Assembly (NCBI RefSeq): GCF_000756385.1 | Contig: NZ_JNFC01000005.1 | Span: forward strand, 27,681 to 91,680 | Origin: Sphingopyxis sp. LC363 | GTDB lineage: Bacteria; Pseudomonadota; Alphaproteobacteria; Sphingomonadales; Sphingomonadaceae | Length of the DNA stretch: 64,000 nucleotides | Reading direction: 5' to 3' | Shown here: in pieces, positions 44,454-54,344 of the stretch | How positions within the stretch are numbered: the stretch's first letter is position 1 | Layout: the number at the start of each line of letters is the position of its first letter | Notes under the pieces: model-generated | The model's database searches: none | Told to the model about the DNA's origin: nothing | Seen by the model: the letters and a program-made list of their open reading frames with translations, nothing else | Made by a program: the position numbers and the translations under genes

Positions 44454-45044
44454 ATGGAACAGACCACCCTCGCCGCGCTCTCCGCCTTCGCGCTCGTCTC
44501 GTCGATCACCCCGGGGCCGAACAATATGATGCTGATGGCGTCGGGCGCCAATTTCGGCCTGCGCCGCACCGTTCCGCATGCGCTCGGCGTCGGCATCGGC
44601 TTCACGCTGATGATCGTCCTCGTCGGCGTCGGGCTGATGGGGCTGTTCGACCTGTTTCCCGTGCTCAATATCATACTCAAGGTGGTGAGCGTCGCCTATC
44701 TGCTCTGGCTCGCGTGGAAGATCGCCAATGCCGCCGCACCCGACACGACGGGCAGCGCGCGCGGCAAGCCGATGAGCTTCTTTCAGGCGGTGCTGTTCCA
44801 GTGGGTCAATCCGAAGGCCTGGTCGATGGCGCTCACCGCGATCGCGCTCTACGCGCCCGACCGCAATTTCGCCGCGGTGCTGCTCGTCGCGGTGATCTTC
44901 GGGATCATCAACCTGCCCTCGACCAGCCTGTGGGCGGTAATGGGGGTGTCGCTGCGCGGCTGGCTGTCGAGCCCGGCGCGATTGAAAGCGTTCAACTGGA
45001 CGATGGCGGCGCTGCTCGTCGGCTCGCTCGCGCTGCTGATCTGA
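44454..45044 (+). CDS. LysE-family amino-acid exporter
   Basis: A 196-residue inner-membrane protein with about six helices. The LysE/RhtB N-terminal signature SITPGPNNMMLMASGANFG and the QWVNPKAWSMALTA region identify the family. It exports a basic or neutral amino acid or homoserine-like compound; specificity is not predictable. The divergent Lrp-type gene suggests control by the exported amino acid. Confidence 0.92.
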   Translation: MEQTTLAALSAFALVSSITPGPNNMMLMASGANFGLRRTVPHALGVGIGFTLMIVLVGVGLMGLFDLFPVLNIILKVVSVAYLLWLAWKIANAAAPDTTGSARGKPMSFFQAVLFQWVNPKAWSMALTAIALYAPDRNFAAVLLVAVIFGIINLPSTSLWAVMGVSLRGWLSSPARLKAFNWTMAALLVGSLALLI

Positions 45045-45108
45045 TTGCAAGGTTGCATCCCGCAACCTAAAGACGGCGCTCCCCTCCCTCTGACCGGAGA
45101 ACAGAGCC

Positions 45109-46125
45109 ATGCAAAGCCGCCGCCTCGGACAAAGCGCCATCCACGTCTCCGACATCTGCATGGGGACGATGACCTTCGGCAGCCAGGCCGACGAGGCGAC
45201 GGCGTTCCTCGTGCTCGACCGCTGCTTCGACGCCGGGATCAATTTCTTCGACACCGCCGAGGGCTATCCGGTGCCGCCCGACGTCAAATGGGTCGGCCGC
45301 ACCGAGGAAATCGTCGGGCGCTGGATGAAGACCAAGCCGCGCGACGCGATCATCCTCGCGACGAAAGTCTCGGGTCCGAGCCATGTGTGGTTCAAATCGC
45401 CATGCCGGGGCGGCATGACCGCGCTCGACCGCAAGAATATCATGCAGGCCATCGACGACAGCCTGACGCGGCTTCAGACCGACTATGTCGACCTCTACCA
45501 GACGCACTGGCCCGACCATGACGCGCCCTATGACGAGATGATGGACGCGCTCGACGAGCTAGTTCGCGCCGGCAAGGTGCGCATCCTCGGCTGCTCGAAC
45601 GAGACGAGCTGGGGGCTGATGAAGTCGCTCGCGGCGTCGGAGAAGCTTGGGCTTGCGCGCTATCACACGATCCAGAATAATTTCAGCCTCAACAACCGCC
45701 GCTTCGAGGACGAGCTGGCGCAAGTGTGCCGGCAGGAAGGCGTCAGCCTGATCCCCTATTCGCCGCTCGCCGGCGGCGTTCTGACGGGCAAATATCAGGG
45801 CGGCGCGACCCCCGAGGGCGCGCGCTTCTCGCGCTACTTGCAGATGGAGGGGCGGCAGGCGGCGATGGGCCGCCGCTTCGTCAACGACAAGACGCTCGCC
45901 GCGACCGAACGCTATCTGAAGATCGCCGAAGAAGCCGGGCTGCATCCGGTGACGATGGCGACGGCGTGGTCGAAACAGCATGATTTCGTCGCGTCGACGA
46001 TCGTCGGGGTCAGCGCCTATGATCAGGTCCAGCCGATCCTCGATGCGATGGAACTGGTGCTTTCGGACGAGGTGATGAAGGCTCTGCACAAGGTGAGCAA
46101 GGACATCCTCTACCCGATGGGGTAA
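45109..46125 (+). CDS. Aldo/keto reductase (Tas-like)
   Basis: A 338-residue NADP(H) aldo/keto reductase. The N-terminus RRLGQSAIHVSDICMGTMTF is typical, with catalytic Asp and Tyr in FFDTAEGYPVP, Lys in LATKVSG and His in YQTHWPDH. The cofactor region is VGVSAYDQVQ. RBS GGAG lies about 7 bases before the ATG. Annotated relatives are Tas-type; the substrate is not assignable. No obvious operon partners. Confidence 0.92.
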   Translation: MQSRRLGQSAIHVSDICMGTMTFGSQADEATAFLVLDRCFDAGINFFDTAEGYPVPPDVKWVGRTEEIVGRWMKTKPRDAIILATKVSGPSHVWFKSPCRGGMTALDRKNIMQAIDDSLTRLQTDYVDLYQTHWPDHDAPYDEMMDALDELVRAGKVRILGCSNETSWGLMKSLAASEKLGLARYHTIQNNFSLNNRRFEDELAQVCRQEGVSLIPYSPLAGGVLTGKYQGGATPEGARFSRYLQMEGRQAAMGRRFVNDKTLAATERYLKIAEEAGLHPVTMATAWSKQHDFVASTIVGVSAYDQVQPILDAMELVLSDEVMKALHKVSKDILYPMG

Positions 46126-46142
46126 AGCCGGTCCTTTCATTT

Positions 46143-46219
46143 CGTCATCCCGGACTTGATCCGGGATCCATTTACGCGACGGTGGAATAACGGATGCCGG
46201 ATCAAGTCCGAGGATGACG
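46143..46219. repeat. REP-like inverted repeat
   Basis: CGTCATCCCGGACTTGATCC at the left end and its near-complement GGATCAAGTCCGAGGATGACG at the right end, with a second CCGGATC dyad inside. It is located just after the aldo/keto reductase and before a convergent gene. Related sequences occur at 55030 and 60972. Confidence 0.85.
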
Positions 46220-46221
46220 AT

Positions 46222-46788
46222 TCAAATAACTTTAGTGGGCGGCCATTCGAGGGTCAGCGCCTCGCCGACCCGCAGCGCCCGCCATGTCGCCGAAAGCCGC
46301 TCGAAATCCTCAAACACCCGCCGCCGCGCGGCGTCGAATTGCGCGCGCTCGTCGGCGCTGAGCGAAGCGCGCGTCCGTTCCGCCTCACCGAGCGCCGCGC
46401 GCTGCGCCGCGCTGTCGGGGCGCTGGCCGCTCCGCCAAGCGACGTCGAAAAGGAAGGCGGCGAGTTCGGACAGCTCGCCCTCGCGGCCTTGGCTTTTGAT
46501 CAGCTTCGCGCCCTTCGCGACCTGCTTGCGCGCTGCGCGCTGACGCTCCTTCGCCGACAGCGCACCGCCCGCCTCGACATGGAAGGAGCCCGCGTCGCCG
46601 CCCGCCGCGATCTGGCCGAACACGCCGGCCTTCAGGCCAAGCGCCGCCTCGACGACGAAATGCACCATATCGTGCGGCAGGTCTGGATCGAAGCCCGGCG
46701 CCGGATCCATGACGAGCGCCGGGGCGCCTTCGCGCTCGATGCGCATGCTGTAGCGGCGTTCGCCCGAGCGGATGAAATGGACTTTCAT
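46222..46788 (-). CDS. Conserved hypothetical protein
   Basis: A 188-residue protein beginning MKVHFIRSGERRYSM. The core DPAPGFDPDLPHDMVHFVVEAALGL and GVFGQIAAGGDAGSF looks strongly conserved, with a possible PHDxxHF metal-like motif. The C-terminal half is helical and charged (KERQRAARKQ, ERAQFDAARRRVFEDFERL). The function is not recognised. It is divergent from the DUF411 gene with 47 bp between starts. The stop falls close to a REP-like repeat. Confidence 0.75.
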   Translation of the reverse strand: MKVHFIRSGERRYSMRIEREGAPALVMDPAPGFDPDLPHDMVHFVVEAALGLKAGVFGQIAAGGDAGSFHVEAGGALSAKERQRAARKQVAKGAKLIKSQGREGELSELAAFLFDVAWRSGQRPDSAAQRAALGEAERTRASLSADERAQFDAARRRVFEDFERLSATWRALRVGEALTLEWPPTKVI

Positions 46789-46835
46789 GGGACCTGTCTG
46801 TAGCTTCGCGTCCCGTTCCACCAAAAGGATTTGCG

Positions 46836-47303
46836 ATGACTTCTGCCCGCCGCGCGTTTTTCGCCCTCGCCGCCTTCTCCGCCGTCATCGGCACCGCGCA
46901 TGCCGCGAACCCAACGATGTTCCGCGACGCGGGTTGCGGCTGCTGCCTCAAATGGCTCGAGCAGGTGAAGACCTCGTTCGGGGCGAAGGCGGTCGTCGTC
47001 AATTCGCCCGACATGGCCGCGGTCAAGGACAAGCAGGGCGTGCCGCAGGCGCTCAGAAGCTGCCACACCGTGCTCGTCGGGGGATATGTGATCGAGGGCC
47101 ATGTCCCCGCGAAGGAGATCGCCCGCCTGCTCCGCGAAAAGCCGAAGGGCGTGAAGGGCCTCGCCGTCGCGGGCATGCCGGTCGGGTCGCCCGGCATGGA
47201 ACATGGCGACCACCGCGAAGCCTATAAGGTCATGACCTTCGGCCCCGGCGGCCAGCGCGTCTATGCGAGCTACGCCGCGAGCGGCGGCGCGCACGCGCAC
47301 TGA
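46836..47303 (+). CDS. DUF411 metal-binding protein
   Basis: A 155-residue exported protein (signal to about AHA-A, residue 24) of the DUF411 family. Its GCGCC motif (33-37) and later SCHT are thought to bind copper or another soft metal. GMPVGSPGME follows, and the C-terminus is His-rich (GGAHAH). Homologues often sit in copper-resistance loci. None is obvious here. The role is inferred. Confidence 0.88.
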   Translation: MTSARRAFFALAAFSAVIGTAHAANPTMFRDAGCGCCLKWLEQVKTSFGAKAVVVNSPDMAAVKDKQGVPQALRSCHTVLVGGYVIEGHVPAKEIARLLREKPKGVKGLAVAGMPVGSPGMEHGDHREAYKVMTFGPGGQRVYASYAASGGAHAH

Positions 47304-47318
47304 CCGTCAAGCGGGGCT

Positions 47319-48188
47319 TCAGGCCAGCTCGGCCTTGAACAGTTCGAGCATCCGCGCCCACGCCTTCTCCGCCGCCGCTTCGCTATAGACGCGGCCGTCG
47401 GGCGGGCACCAACCGTGCTGGGCCGGATAGACCTCAACCTCGTGCCATTGCTTGCGGGGTTCGAGCACCGATTTCAGCAGGACTTTCTCGTTCGGGCTTT
47501 CCTTGTCGTCATCCTCGGCGATCGCGAAAAGATAGCCGGCTTTGGTGCCGGGGATCAGCAGGTGCGGGCTGTCGGGCTTGTCGGTGCCCACGCCGCCGCC
47601 GTGAAAACTCGCCGCCGCGCCGACGCGGTCGGGCTTCAGCGCCGCGGTATAGATGGTCATCGGCCCGCCCATGCAGTAACCGGTGGTGCCGAGCCCCCGC
47701 TTCGTATCGACCTCGCCCTGCGCGTCGAGGAAGGCGAGATGCGCCTTCGCGTCGGTCTCGACGATCGGCTTGGTGAGCTGCTTGAGATAGCCGAACAGCT
47801 TTTCGCGCACCGCGGCGACGCCCCAATTATTCTCGGCATCGACGACGGGCGCCTTCTGCCAGCGGTAGAAGGGATTCACCGTCAGCACCGCATAGCCCTC
47901 GCCCGCGAGCCGGTCGGCCATCTGGCGAAAGGCGGGGCGCAGCCCGCGAATGTCGGGCCACACCAGCACGCCGGGGTGCTTGCCCTCGGCGGGGGCGACG
48001 AAATAGGCGTCGCAAATGCCGTCGGCGGTCGTGATGGTGACGTCGCGGCCCTTCACCGGCTTGCCCGCGATCGCGCGCGCCGGCAGCGCCGCCATCAACG
48101 CGCCCGCACCCGCGAGCGTGGTGAAGCTGCGGCGCGCGACGGGCATTCCGGCGCGGTCGCGATCGGCTTCCATCTTTTCGGTACACAT
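47319..48188 (-). CDS. Exported dienelactone-hydrolase-like protein
   Basis: A 289-residue alpha/beta hydrolase of the DLH family. A twin-arginine-like signal ARRSFTTLAGAGALMAALPARA follows about 18 N-terminal residues. The nucleophile is the cysteine in TGYCMGG, with His in PAQHGWCPP. GGAGAG is about 5 bases before the ATG. The Cys nucleophile is the standard dienelactone hydrolase type. The export signal is unusual for classical cytosolic enzymes and suggests a periplasmic role. Confidence 0.88.
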   Translation of the reverse strand: MCTEKMEADRDRAGMPVARRSFTTLAGAGALMAALPARAIAGKPVKGRDVTITTADGICDAYFVAPAEGKHPGVLVWPDIRGLRPAFRQMADRLAGEGYAVLTVNPFYRWQKAPVVDAENNWGVAAVREKLFGYLKQLTKPIVETDAKAHLAFLDAQGEVDTKRGLGTTGYCMGGPMTIYTAALKPDRVGAAASFHGGGVGTDKPDSPHLLIPGTKAGYLFAIAEDDDKESPNEKVLLKSVLEPRKQWHEVEVYPAQHGWCPPDGRVYSEAAAEKAWARMLELFKAELA

Positions 48189-48337
48189 GGGCTCTCTCCT
48201 TGGGGCATTTTTTGAAAAGGCGCAGAAAACTGCGCAACTTCACTCGCGATTGCAGGTTTCGTCCCGTTATCGGGATCGACCAGAGGGCAAAGCTAATCGA
48301 CGCTCGCTTTATAGGACAGCGGTTTTTGCCCGATTAG

Positions 48338-48476
48338 ATCCTCCCTGTGGCGAAGCCATGGGGAGGGGGACCGTCGCCGCAGGCGATGGTGGAGGGGCCG
48401 CGACGGGTGCGCCATAGGCCCCTCCGTCAGCGCTTCGCGCTGCCACCTCCCCATGGCTACGCGACAGGGAGGATCA
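48338..48476. repeat. Palindromic intergenic repeat, copy 2 (about 139 bp)
   Basis: The left end ATCCTCCCTGTGGCGAAGCC mirrors the right end GGCTACGCGACAGGGAGGAT. The internal CCCCTCCGTCAGCGCTTCGC matches copy 1. The right arm overlaps the last 20 bases of the HAD phosphatase gene (48457-48476), including its stop codon. Confidence 0.85.
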
Positions 48477-49122
48477 TTATCTCATCAAAGTTCAGCGCCA
48501 CATGATGAACGCCAACCTCGCGCAGCATTGCGCCGTGCGCCGCGCGGTCGACGATATGCCCCGCGCCGCAGAAGCCGACCACCGTCATCCCCGCCGCGAT
48601 CGCCGCTTGCGCGCCGGTCGGCGAATCCTCGATCGCGAGGCACGCCGCCGGATCGACCCCCAGCCCCTTTGCCGCCGCAAGATAGATGTCGGGAAAAGGC
48701 TTGCCGCGATCCCAGCCGTCGGCGCTGTAGACATGCTCGCCGAAATGATGGCCAAGCCCGAACAGTCCCAGCGCCCAGCCGATATATTCGGCGCGGCTCG
48801 ACGAGGCGATCGCGCGCGGCGTGGCGCCGAGCGTATCGAGAAAGTCGGCGACGCCCGCGACGGCATCGAACCCTTCCATATAGCGCGCCCGCGCCCGCTC
48901 GCGGTGCGTTTCGCGGAAATCGGCGGGAAGCGGCCGCCCGTAACGCGCCTCGATCCGCCGCTGCGTCTCCTGCCAGTTATGGCCGTAATAGTCGCGCAGA
49001 CATTCGTCATAGGTCGCAGGCATCCCCGCCGCGGTCAGGCTTTCGGCGAGCGAGAGGTTCGCGCGCACCTCACTGTCGGCGACGACGCCGTCGAAGTCGA
49101 AGATCACCGCTGCATAGGACAT
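48457..49122 (-). CDS. HAD-family phosphatase
   Basis: A 221-residue haloacid dehalogenase-like hydrolase, subfamily IA: motif I FDFDGVVADSE (8-18), motif II ASSSR, KPFPDIYLAAAKGLG (motif III lysine) and motif IV EDSPTGAQAA. The substrate is likely a sugar phosphate or similar. The last residues (IMILPVA) are encoded inside a palindromic repeat (48457-48476), so the C-terminus has been remodelled by that element. Confidence 0.9.
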   Translation of the reverse strand: MSYAAVIFDFDGVVADSEVRANLSLAESLTAAGMPATYDECLRDYYGHNWQETQRRIEARYGRPLPADFRETHRERARARYMEGFDAVAGVADFLDTLGATPRAIASSSRAEYIGWALGLFGLGHHFGEHVYSADGWDRGKPFPDIYLAAAKGLGVDPAACLAIEDSPTGAQAAIAAGMTVVGFCGAGHIVDRAAHGAMLREVGVHHVALNFDEIMILPVA

Positions 49123-49127
49123 GGGAT

Positions 49128-49537
49128 TCAGCGCATCACCTCATGTTCGCGGACATGGGTCCACGGTCCCTCGCCCGACCAGCCGCGCCCGTCGGGAAAG
49201 GCCAGCTTCAACCCGCGAAGCTGTTCGGGCGCAAACAGGCGCATGTTGACGCCCATCAGGTCGACTTCGCCGCCCATCCGCTCGATCAGGCCTTCGGTGG
49301 CCGACCAGTGCGTCGAGCAGCCGCAGGTGGCGCAGAAATGCAGGTCCGAATTGGGGTTTTCGCGGTCGGCGCGGTTGTAGGTCCGCGTTTCGCCTTCGAT
49401 CACCACATCGCGCGGCGAACAATAGGCCCAGAGAATGCCATGCGAAAAGCAGAGCGAGCAATTGCACTCGGCGAGTTCTTCGGGTGCCTTGGCGAGGCGC
49501 ACCGAAACGGCGCCGCAATGGCAGCTCGTCTCCCAGC

Positions 49538-49541
<4 letters not shown>
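49128..49541 (-). CDS. GFA family (glutathione-dependent formaldehyde-activating-like) protein
   Basis: A 137-residue zinc protein with CHCGAVS near the N-terminus, CNCSLC, and FCATCGCSTHW, the GFA/CENP-V zinc-binding cysteines. Such proteins are often annotated as formaldehyde-activating but their chemistry is rarely shown. The ATG overlaps the glmS stop (ATGA), so it is coupled to glmS, and only 5 bp separates it from the HAD gene. Confidence 0.9.
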
Positions 49542-51361
<1,820 letters not shown>

Positions 51362-51377
51362 GGATAATGGCTTTCTC

Positions 51378-51758
51378 TTATAGCGTGTAGGGGACGCGAA
51401 TACCCGGCATCGATGCCGGGAAATCCTTTGTATTGCGTGTCACGAGAACGCGGCCGCGAATCTGGGCGGTCGCAAGGATGATGGCATCGGGCGCTTTCAG
51501 TCTCGATCGTTCGCGGCGCAGCGCGGCCGCGCGGTGCGAAATCTCATCGTCGATTTCGTCGAGCCCGAAACGGCCGAGAAACTGCAGCGCATCGCGAACG
51601 ACCGCGTCATGGCCCTTGGACAATATTTCGATCCACGCCATCCGGCTGATCCACATGCGGGCCCCGCTTTCCGCGATGCGCCGCAACTCCCGCTGGGCGG
51701 GAGCATGGTCCAGCAAGGTGTCGATGAGGATATTGGCGTCGAGGCTGTAGCCGCTCAT
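51378..51758 (-). CDS. vapC: VapC-type PIN-domain toxin
   Basis: A 126-residue PIN-domain ribonuclease: acidic residues in SLDANILIDTL (D7), MAWIEILSKG (E) and APDAIILATA (D), with TRNTKDF near the end. It would cleave an RNA target such as a tRNA and arrest growth when the antitoxin is lost. Its start overlaps the antitoxin stop by 4 bases (ATGA). The next gene downstream is glmS. Confidence 0.9.
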   Translation of the reverse strand: MSGYSLDANILIDTLLDHAPAQRELRRIAESGARMWISRMAWIEILSKGHDAVVRDALQFLGRFGLDEIDDEISHRAAALRRERSRLKAPDAIILATAQIRGRVLVTRNTKDFPASMPGIRVPYTL

Positions 51759-52117
51759 CCGGACTTCTTTTTGCGCTTTTTGGCGGCTTTTTTGGTCAGC
51801 GCCAGATAATGCGCGCGTTCCTTGTCATCCTCGTCGGTGAAACATTCGGGCGATTCCGCCCGGACCTCTTCATAATCATCGTCCCACGGCCGGGTCCATT
51901 CGGCGCGCCGCTGGCGATCATATTCGCGCGGATCGATCGAAATGCCGTGCCGCGCCCAGGCACCGAAGCCCACTTCCAGCCAGTCCTTCGGCGTCTCGGC
52001 GCGATAGGCCGCCACCGCCTCGCGAAGCACCGATGCGCGCGACTTCCCCTGCTCGGCCGCAAGCTGGTCGAGCCATTTGATATCTTCATCGGGCAGGTCG
52101 GCAAGAATACGAGTCAT
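51755..52117 (-). CDS. vapB: VapB-type ribbon-helix-helix antitoxin
   Basis: A 120-residue antitoxin. The N-terminal ribbon-helix-helix domain MTRILADLPDEDIKWLDQLA plus GKSRASVLREAVAAY binds DNA. A charged C-terminal part with lysine-rich end (KKAAKKRKKKSG) would wrap VapC. It is first of a toxin-antitoxin pair and lies directly downstream of a two-copy palindromic operator (52125-52147). The C-terminus is longer and more basic than typical VapB. Confidence 0.88.
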   Translation of the reverse strand: MTRILADLPDEDIKWLDQLAAEQGKSRASVLREAVAAYRAETPKDWLEVGFGAWARHGISIDPREYDRQRRAEWTRPWDDDYEEVRAESPECFTDEDDKERAHYLALTKKAAKKRKKKSG

Positions 52118-52124
52118 TGATATA

Positions 52125-52147
52125 CTGATATCATATCATGATATCAT
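52125..52147 (-). promoter_or_regulatory. Operator of the vapBC module
   Basis: Two palindromes, CTGATATCAT (52125-52134) and ATGATATCAT (52138-52147), are spaced 13 bp centre to centre. They start 8 bases before the vapB ATG and end just before the GNAT stop. The site is AT-rich in a GC-rich region. RHH antitoxins autoregulate through such paired sites. Confidence 0.75.
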
Positions 52148-52148
52148 G

Positions 52149-52610
52149 TCAATCGATCGACTTGCGGTAGACGAGGAAACCCGACTTTTCCGCGACCCGA
52201 TCGTAGAGCGCCATCGCGGTCTCGTTGGTTTCGTGCGTCAGCCAGTATACGCGCGGAAGCGAACGCTCCCGTGCGGCGCGATAGACCGCTTCGATCAACG
52301 CCCGACCGACGCCCTGCCCCCGCGCCCCTGCGGAAGCGAAGAGGTCCTGCAGATACAGCGACGGCAGCAACGACGTCGTGCTGCGGTGGAGCAGATAATG
52401 GGTCAGGCCGAGCAGTGCGCCGTCCCGTTCGGCGACGAGCGCGAACATCGGTTCATACGGATCGAAAAAGCGCTCCCAAGTCGCCGCGGTGATCTCGGGC
52501 GCCAGCGCGGTACCGCCGCTGCGTCCGTAAAATTCATTGTAGCCGTCCCATAAGGGGAGCCAGCGGTCGTAATCGGCGCGGATCGCCGGACGGACGATCA
52601 GATCGCTCAT
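52149..52610 (-). CDS. GNAT-family acetyltransferase
   Basis: A 153-residue GNAT N-acetyltransferase with the acetyl-CoA loop ASAGARGQGVGRALIEAVYRAA and an N-terminal VRPAIRADYDRWLPLW. The start at 52610 is taken because its ATG overlaps the stop of the upstream 104-residue protein. The substrate cannot be predicted. The vapBC module is inserted directly downstream. Confidence 0.88.
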   Translation of the reverse strand: MSDLIVRPAIRADYDRWLPLWDGYNEFYGRSGGTALAPEITAATWERFFDPYEPMFALVAERDGALLGLTHYLLHRSTTSLLPSLYLQDLFASAGARGQGVGRALIEAVYRAARERSLPRVYWLTHETNETAMALYDRVAEKSGFLVYRKSID

Positions 52611-52921
52611 ACCCGCCCGAAATTGCGATCGACGAAGATCATCGCGAATTGCACCGGGTCGGGTGCCGCGCCATTGCCCTCGGCAAAGCGCGCCCGCCCA
52701 TCGGTCCAGATTTTCCGGATCTGCGCGGGCAGTTCGGGACCGAATTTCATCTGCTGTGCAACGATCTGATCCCAGCTTCCCTTCGCACCGAAACTCTGCT
52801 CGAGCTGCGGCACCATCGCCTCGCAATAACGCTCGGTCGCTTCGTCGAGATGGCCGATCGCCCTCAGCACCCACGCGTCGACGAAGCGCAGGAAGGGCTT
52901 GTCGTCGTAGCGATCGCTCAT
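52607..52921 (-). CDS. Small hypothetical protein between glmU and GNAT
   Basis: A 104-residue protein (MSDRYDDKPFLRFVDAWVLR) with an Asp/Trp-rich helical composition and no recognised enzyme motif. It overlaps the glmU stop at one end and the GNAT start at the other by 4 bases each, so the three form a tight operon. Related small proteins occur beside glmU in other sphingomonads as far as I remember. Function unknown. Confidence 0.78.
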   Translation of the reverse strand: MSDRYDDKPFLRFVDAWVLRAIGHLDEATERYCEAMVPQLEQSFGAKGSWDQIVAQQMKFGPELPAQIRKIWTDGRARFAEGNGAAPDPVQFAMIFVDRNFGRV

Positions 52922-54285
52922 TTGCTCTTCTCCGCCGCCTTCTTCTTGCGCATCGCGTCGTGGAAGCGGTCGGCCCAGCCGGGCTTCATCAACTGCTCGC
53001 CGCGCACGATGCGAAGCTCGCCGTCGGCGACGTCGCGCGTCACCGCGCTGCCCGCCGCGACGATCGCGTCGGCGCCGATCCTGACCGGCGCAACGAGCGC
53101 GCTGTTCGATCCGATGAAGGCGCGCTCGCCGATCTCGGTCTTATATTTGAAATAGCCGTCGTAATTGCAGGTGATCGTGCCCGCGCCGATGTTGGCATTC
53201 GCGCCGACGCTGACGTCGCCCAGATAAGTGAGATGGTTCGCTTTTGCGCCCGGGCCGAGCACAGCCTTCTTGGCCTCGACGAAATTGCCGATCTTCGCCT
53301 TCTCGCCCAGCACCGTGCCGGGGCGCAGCCGCGCGAACGGACCGACTTCGCATCCCGCGCCGATGATCGCGCCCTCGATATGGCAGTTGGCGCGGATATT
53401 GACGCCATTGCCGACCGACACGCCGGGACCGAAAAAGACATTGGGCTCGATCGTCACGTCGCGGCCAAGCTCGGTATCCCACGAGAACCAGACCGTGTCG
53501 GGGGCGCGCAGCGACGCGCCGCCCGCCATCGCTTCTTCGCGTTTGAACGCCTGCCACTGCGCCTCGGCCGCGGCGAGTTCGGCGCGGCTGTTGATCCCGG
53601 CGACGTCGGCGGGATCGGTCGTCACGACCGCGCACGACCGCCCGTCGGCATTCGCGATATTGACGATATCGACGAGGTAAAATTCCTTCGCGGCGTTGTC
53701 GTCGGTCACCCGCGCGAGCAGCGCGAACAGGTCGCGCGCCTTTGCCGCCATCAACCCTGAATTGCAGAGCCGCACCGCGCGCTCCTCGGGAGTCGCGTCC
53801 TTGTGCTCGACCATCTTCACAACGCGGTCGCCTTCGGCAATCACGCGGCCATATTGCAGCGGATCGGCGGGTTCGAAGGCGAGGACGACGACGGCGGGCG
53901 CGTCGGGCGTGTTCAGCCGGTCGATCATCGACCGCAGCGTTGCCTCGGGAACGAAGGGCACGTCGCCATAGAGGATCAGCACATCGCCCTCGAAGTCCGC
54001 GAGCGCGCCCTCCGCCTGCCGCACCGCATGGCCGGTGCCAAGTTGCGGGTCCTGCACCGCCAGTTCGGCACTGCCGCCGAGCGCGGCCTCGAGCTGATCG
54101 GCCTTGTCGCCGACGACCACCACTTTCTTCGCCGGCGCGAGCGCATCGACCGCCGCCATCAGGTGCAACAGCATCGGCCGCCCCGCGATCGGGTGGAGCA
54201 CCTTGTGCAGGTCGGATTTCATGCGGGTGCCCTTGCCCGCGGCAAGGACAATGGCGGCAATGGGGGCGGCGATGGAATTGCTCAT
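52918..54285 (-). CDS. glmU: Bifunctional UDP-GlcNAc pyrophosphorylase/GlcN-1-P acetyltransferase
   Basis: A 455-residue GlmU that completes UDP-GlcNAc synthesis. The N-terminal uridyltransferase has VLAAGKGTRMKSDLHKVLHP (about 12-31). The C-terminal left-handed beta-helix acetyltransferase shows repeated isoleucine/glycine turns and ANANIGAGTITCNYDG. The ATG at 54297 is an alternative start. It lies less than 2 kb from glmS, so the pathway genes cluster here with vapBC between. Confidence 0.96.
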   Translation of the reverse strand: MSNSIAAPIAAIVLAAGKGTRMKSDLHKVLHPIAGRPMLLHLMAAVDALAPAKKVVVVGDKADQLEAALGGSAELAVQDPQLGTGHAVRQAEGALADFEGDVLILYGDVPFVPEATLRSMIDRLNTPDAPAVVVLAFEPADPLQYGRVIAEGDRVVKMVEHKDATPEERAVRLCNSGLMAAKARDLFALLARVTDDNAAKEFYLVDIVNIANADGRSCAVVTTDPADVAGINSRAELAAAEAQWQAFKREEAMAGGASLRAPDTVWFSWDTELGRDVTIEPNVFFGPGVSVGNGVNIRANCHIEGAIIGAGCEVGPFARLRPGTVLGEKAKIGNFVEAKKAVLGPGAKANHLTYLGDVSVGANANIGAGTITCNYDGYFKYKTEIGERAFIGSNSALVAPVRIGADAIVAAGSAVTRDVADGELRIVRGEQLMKPGWADRFHDAMRKKKAAEKSK

Positions 54286-54344
54286 GGCCGCTGCCATGCC
54301 AGCAAATCATTGCGGTTTCCAGAGCATCGCGCCATGCGCGGCGG

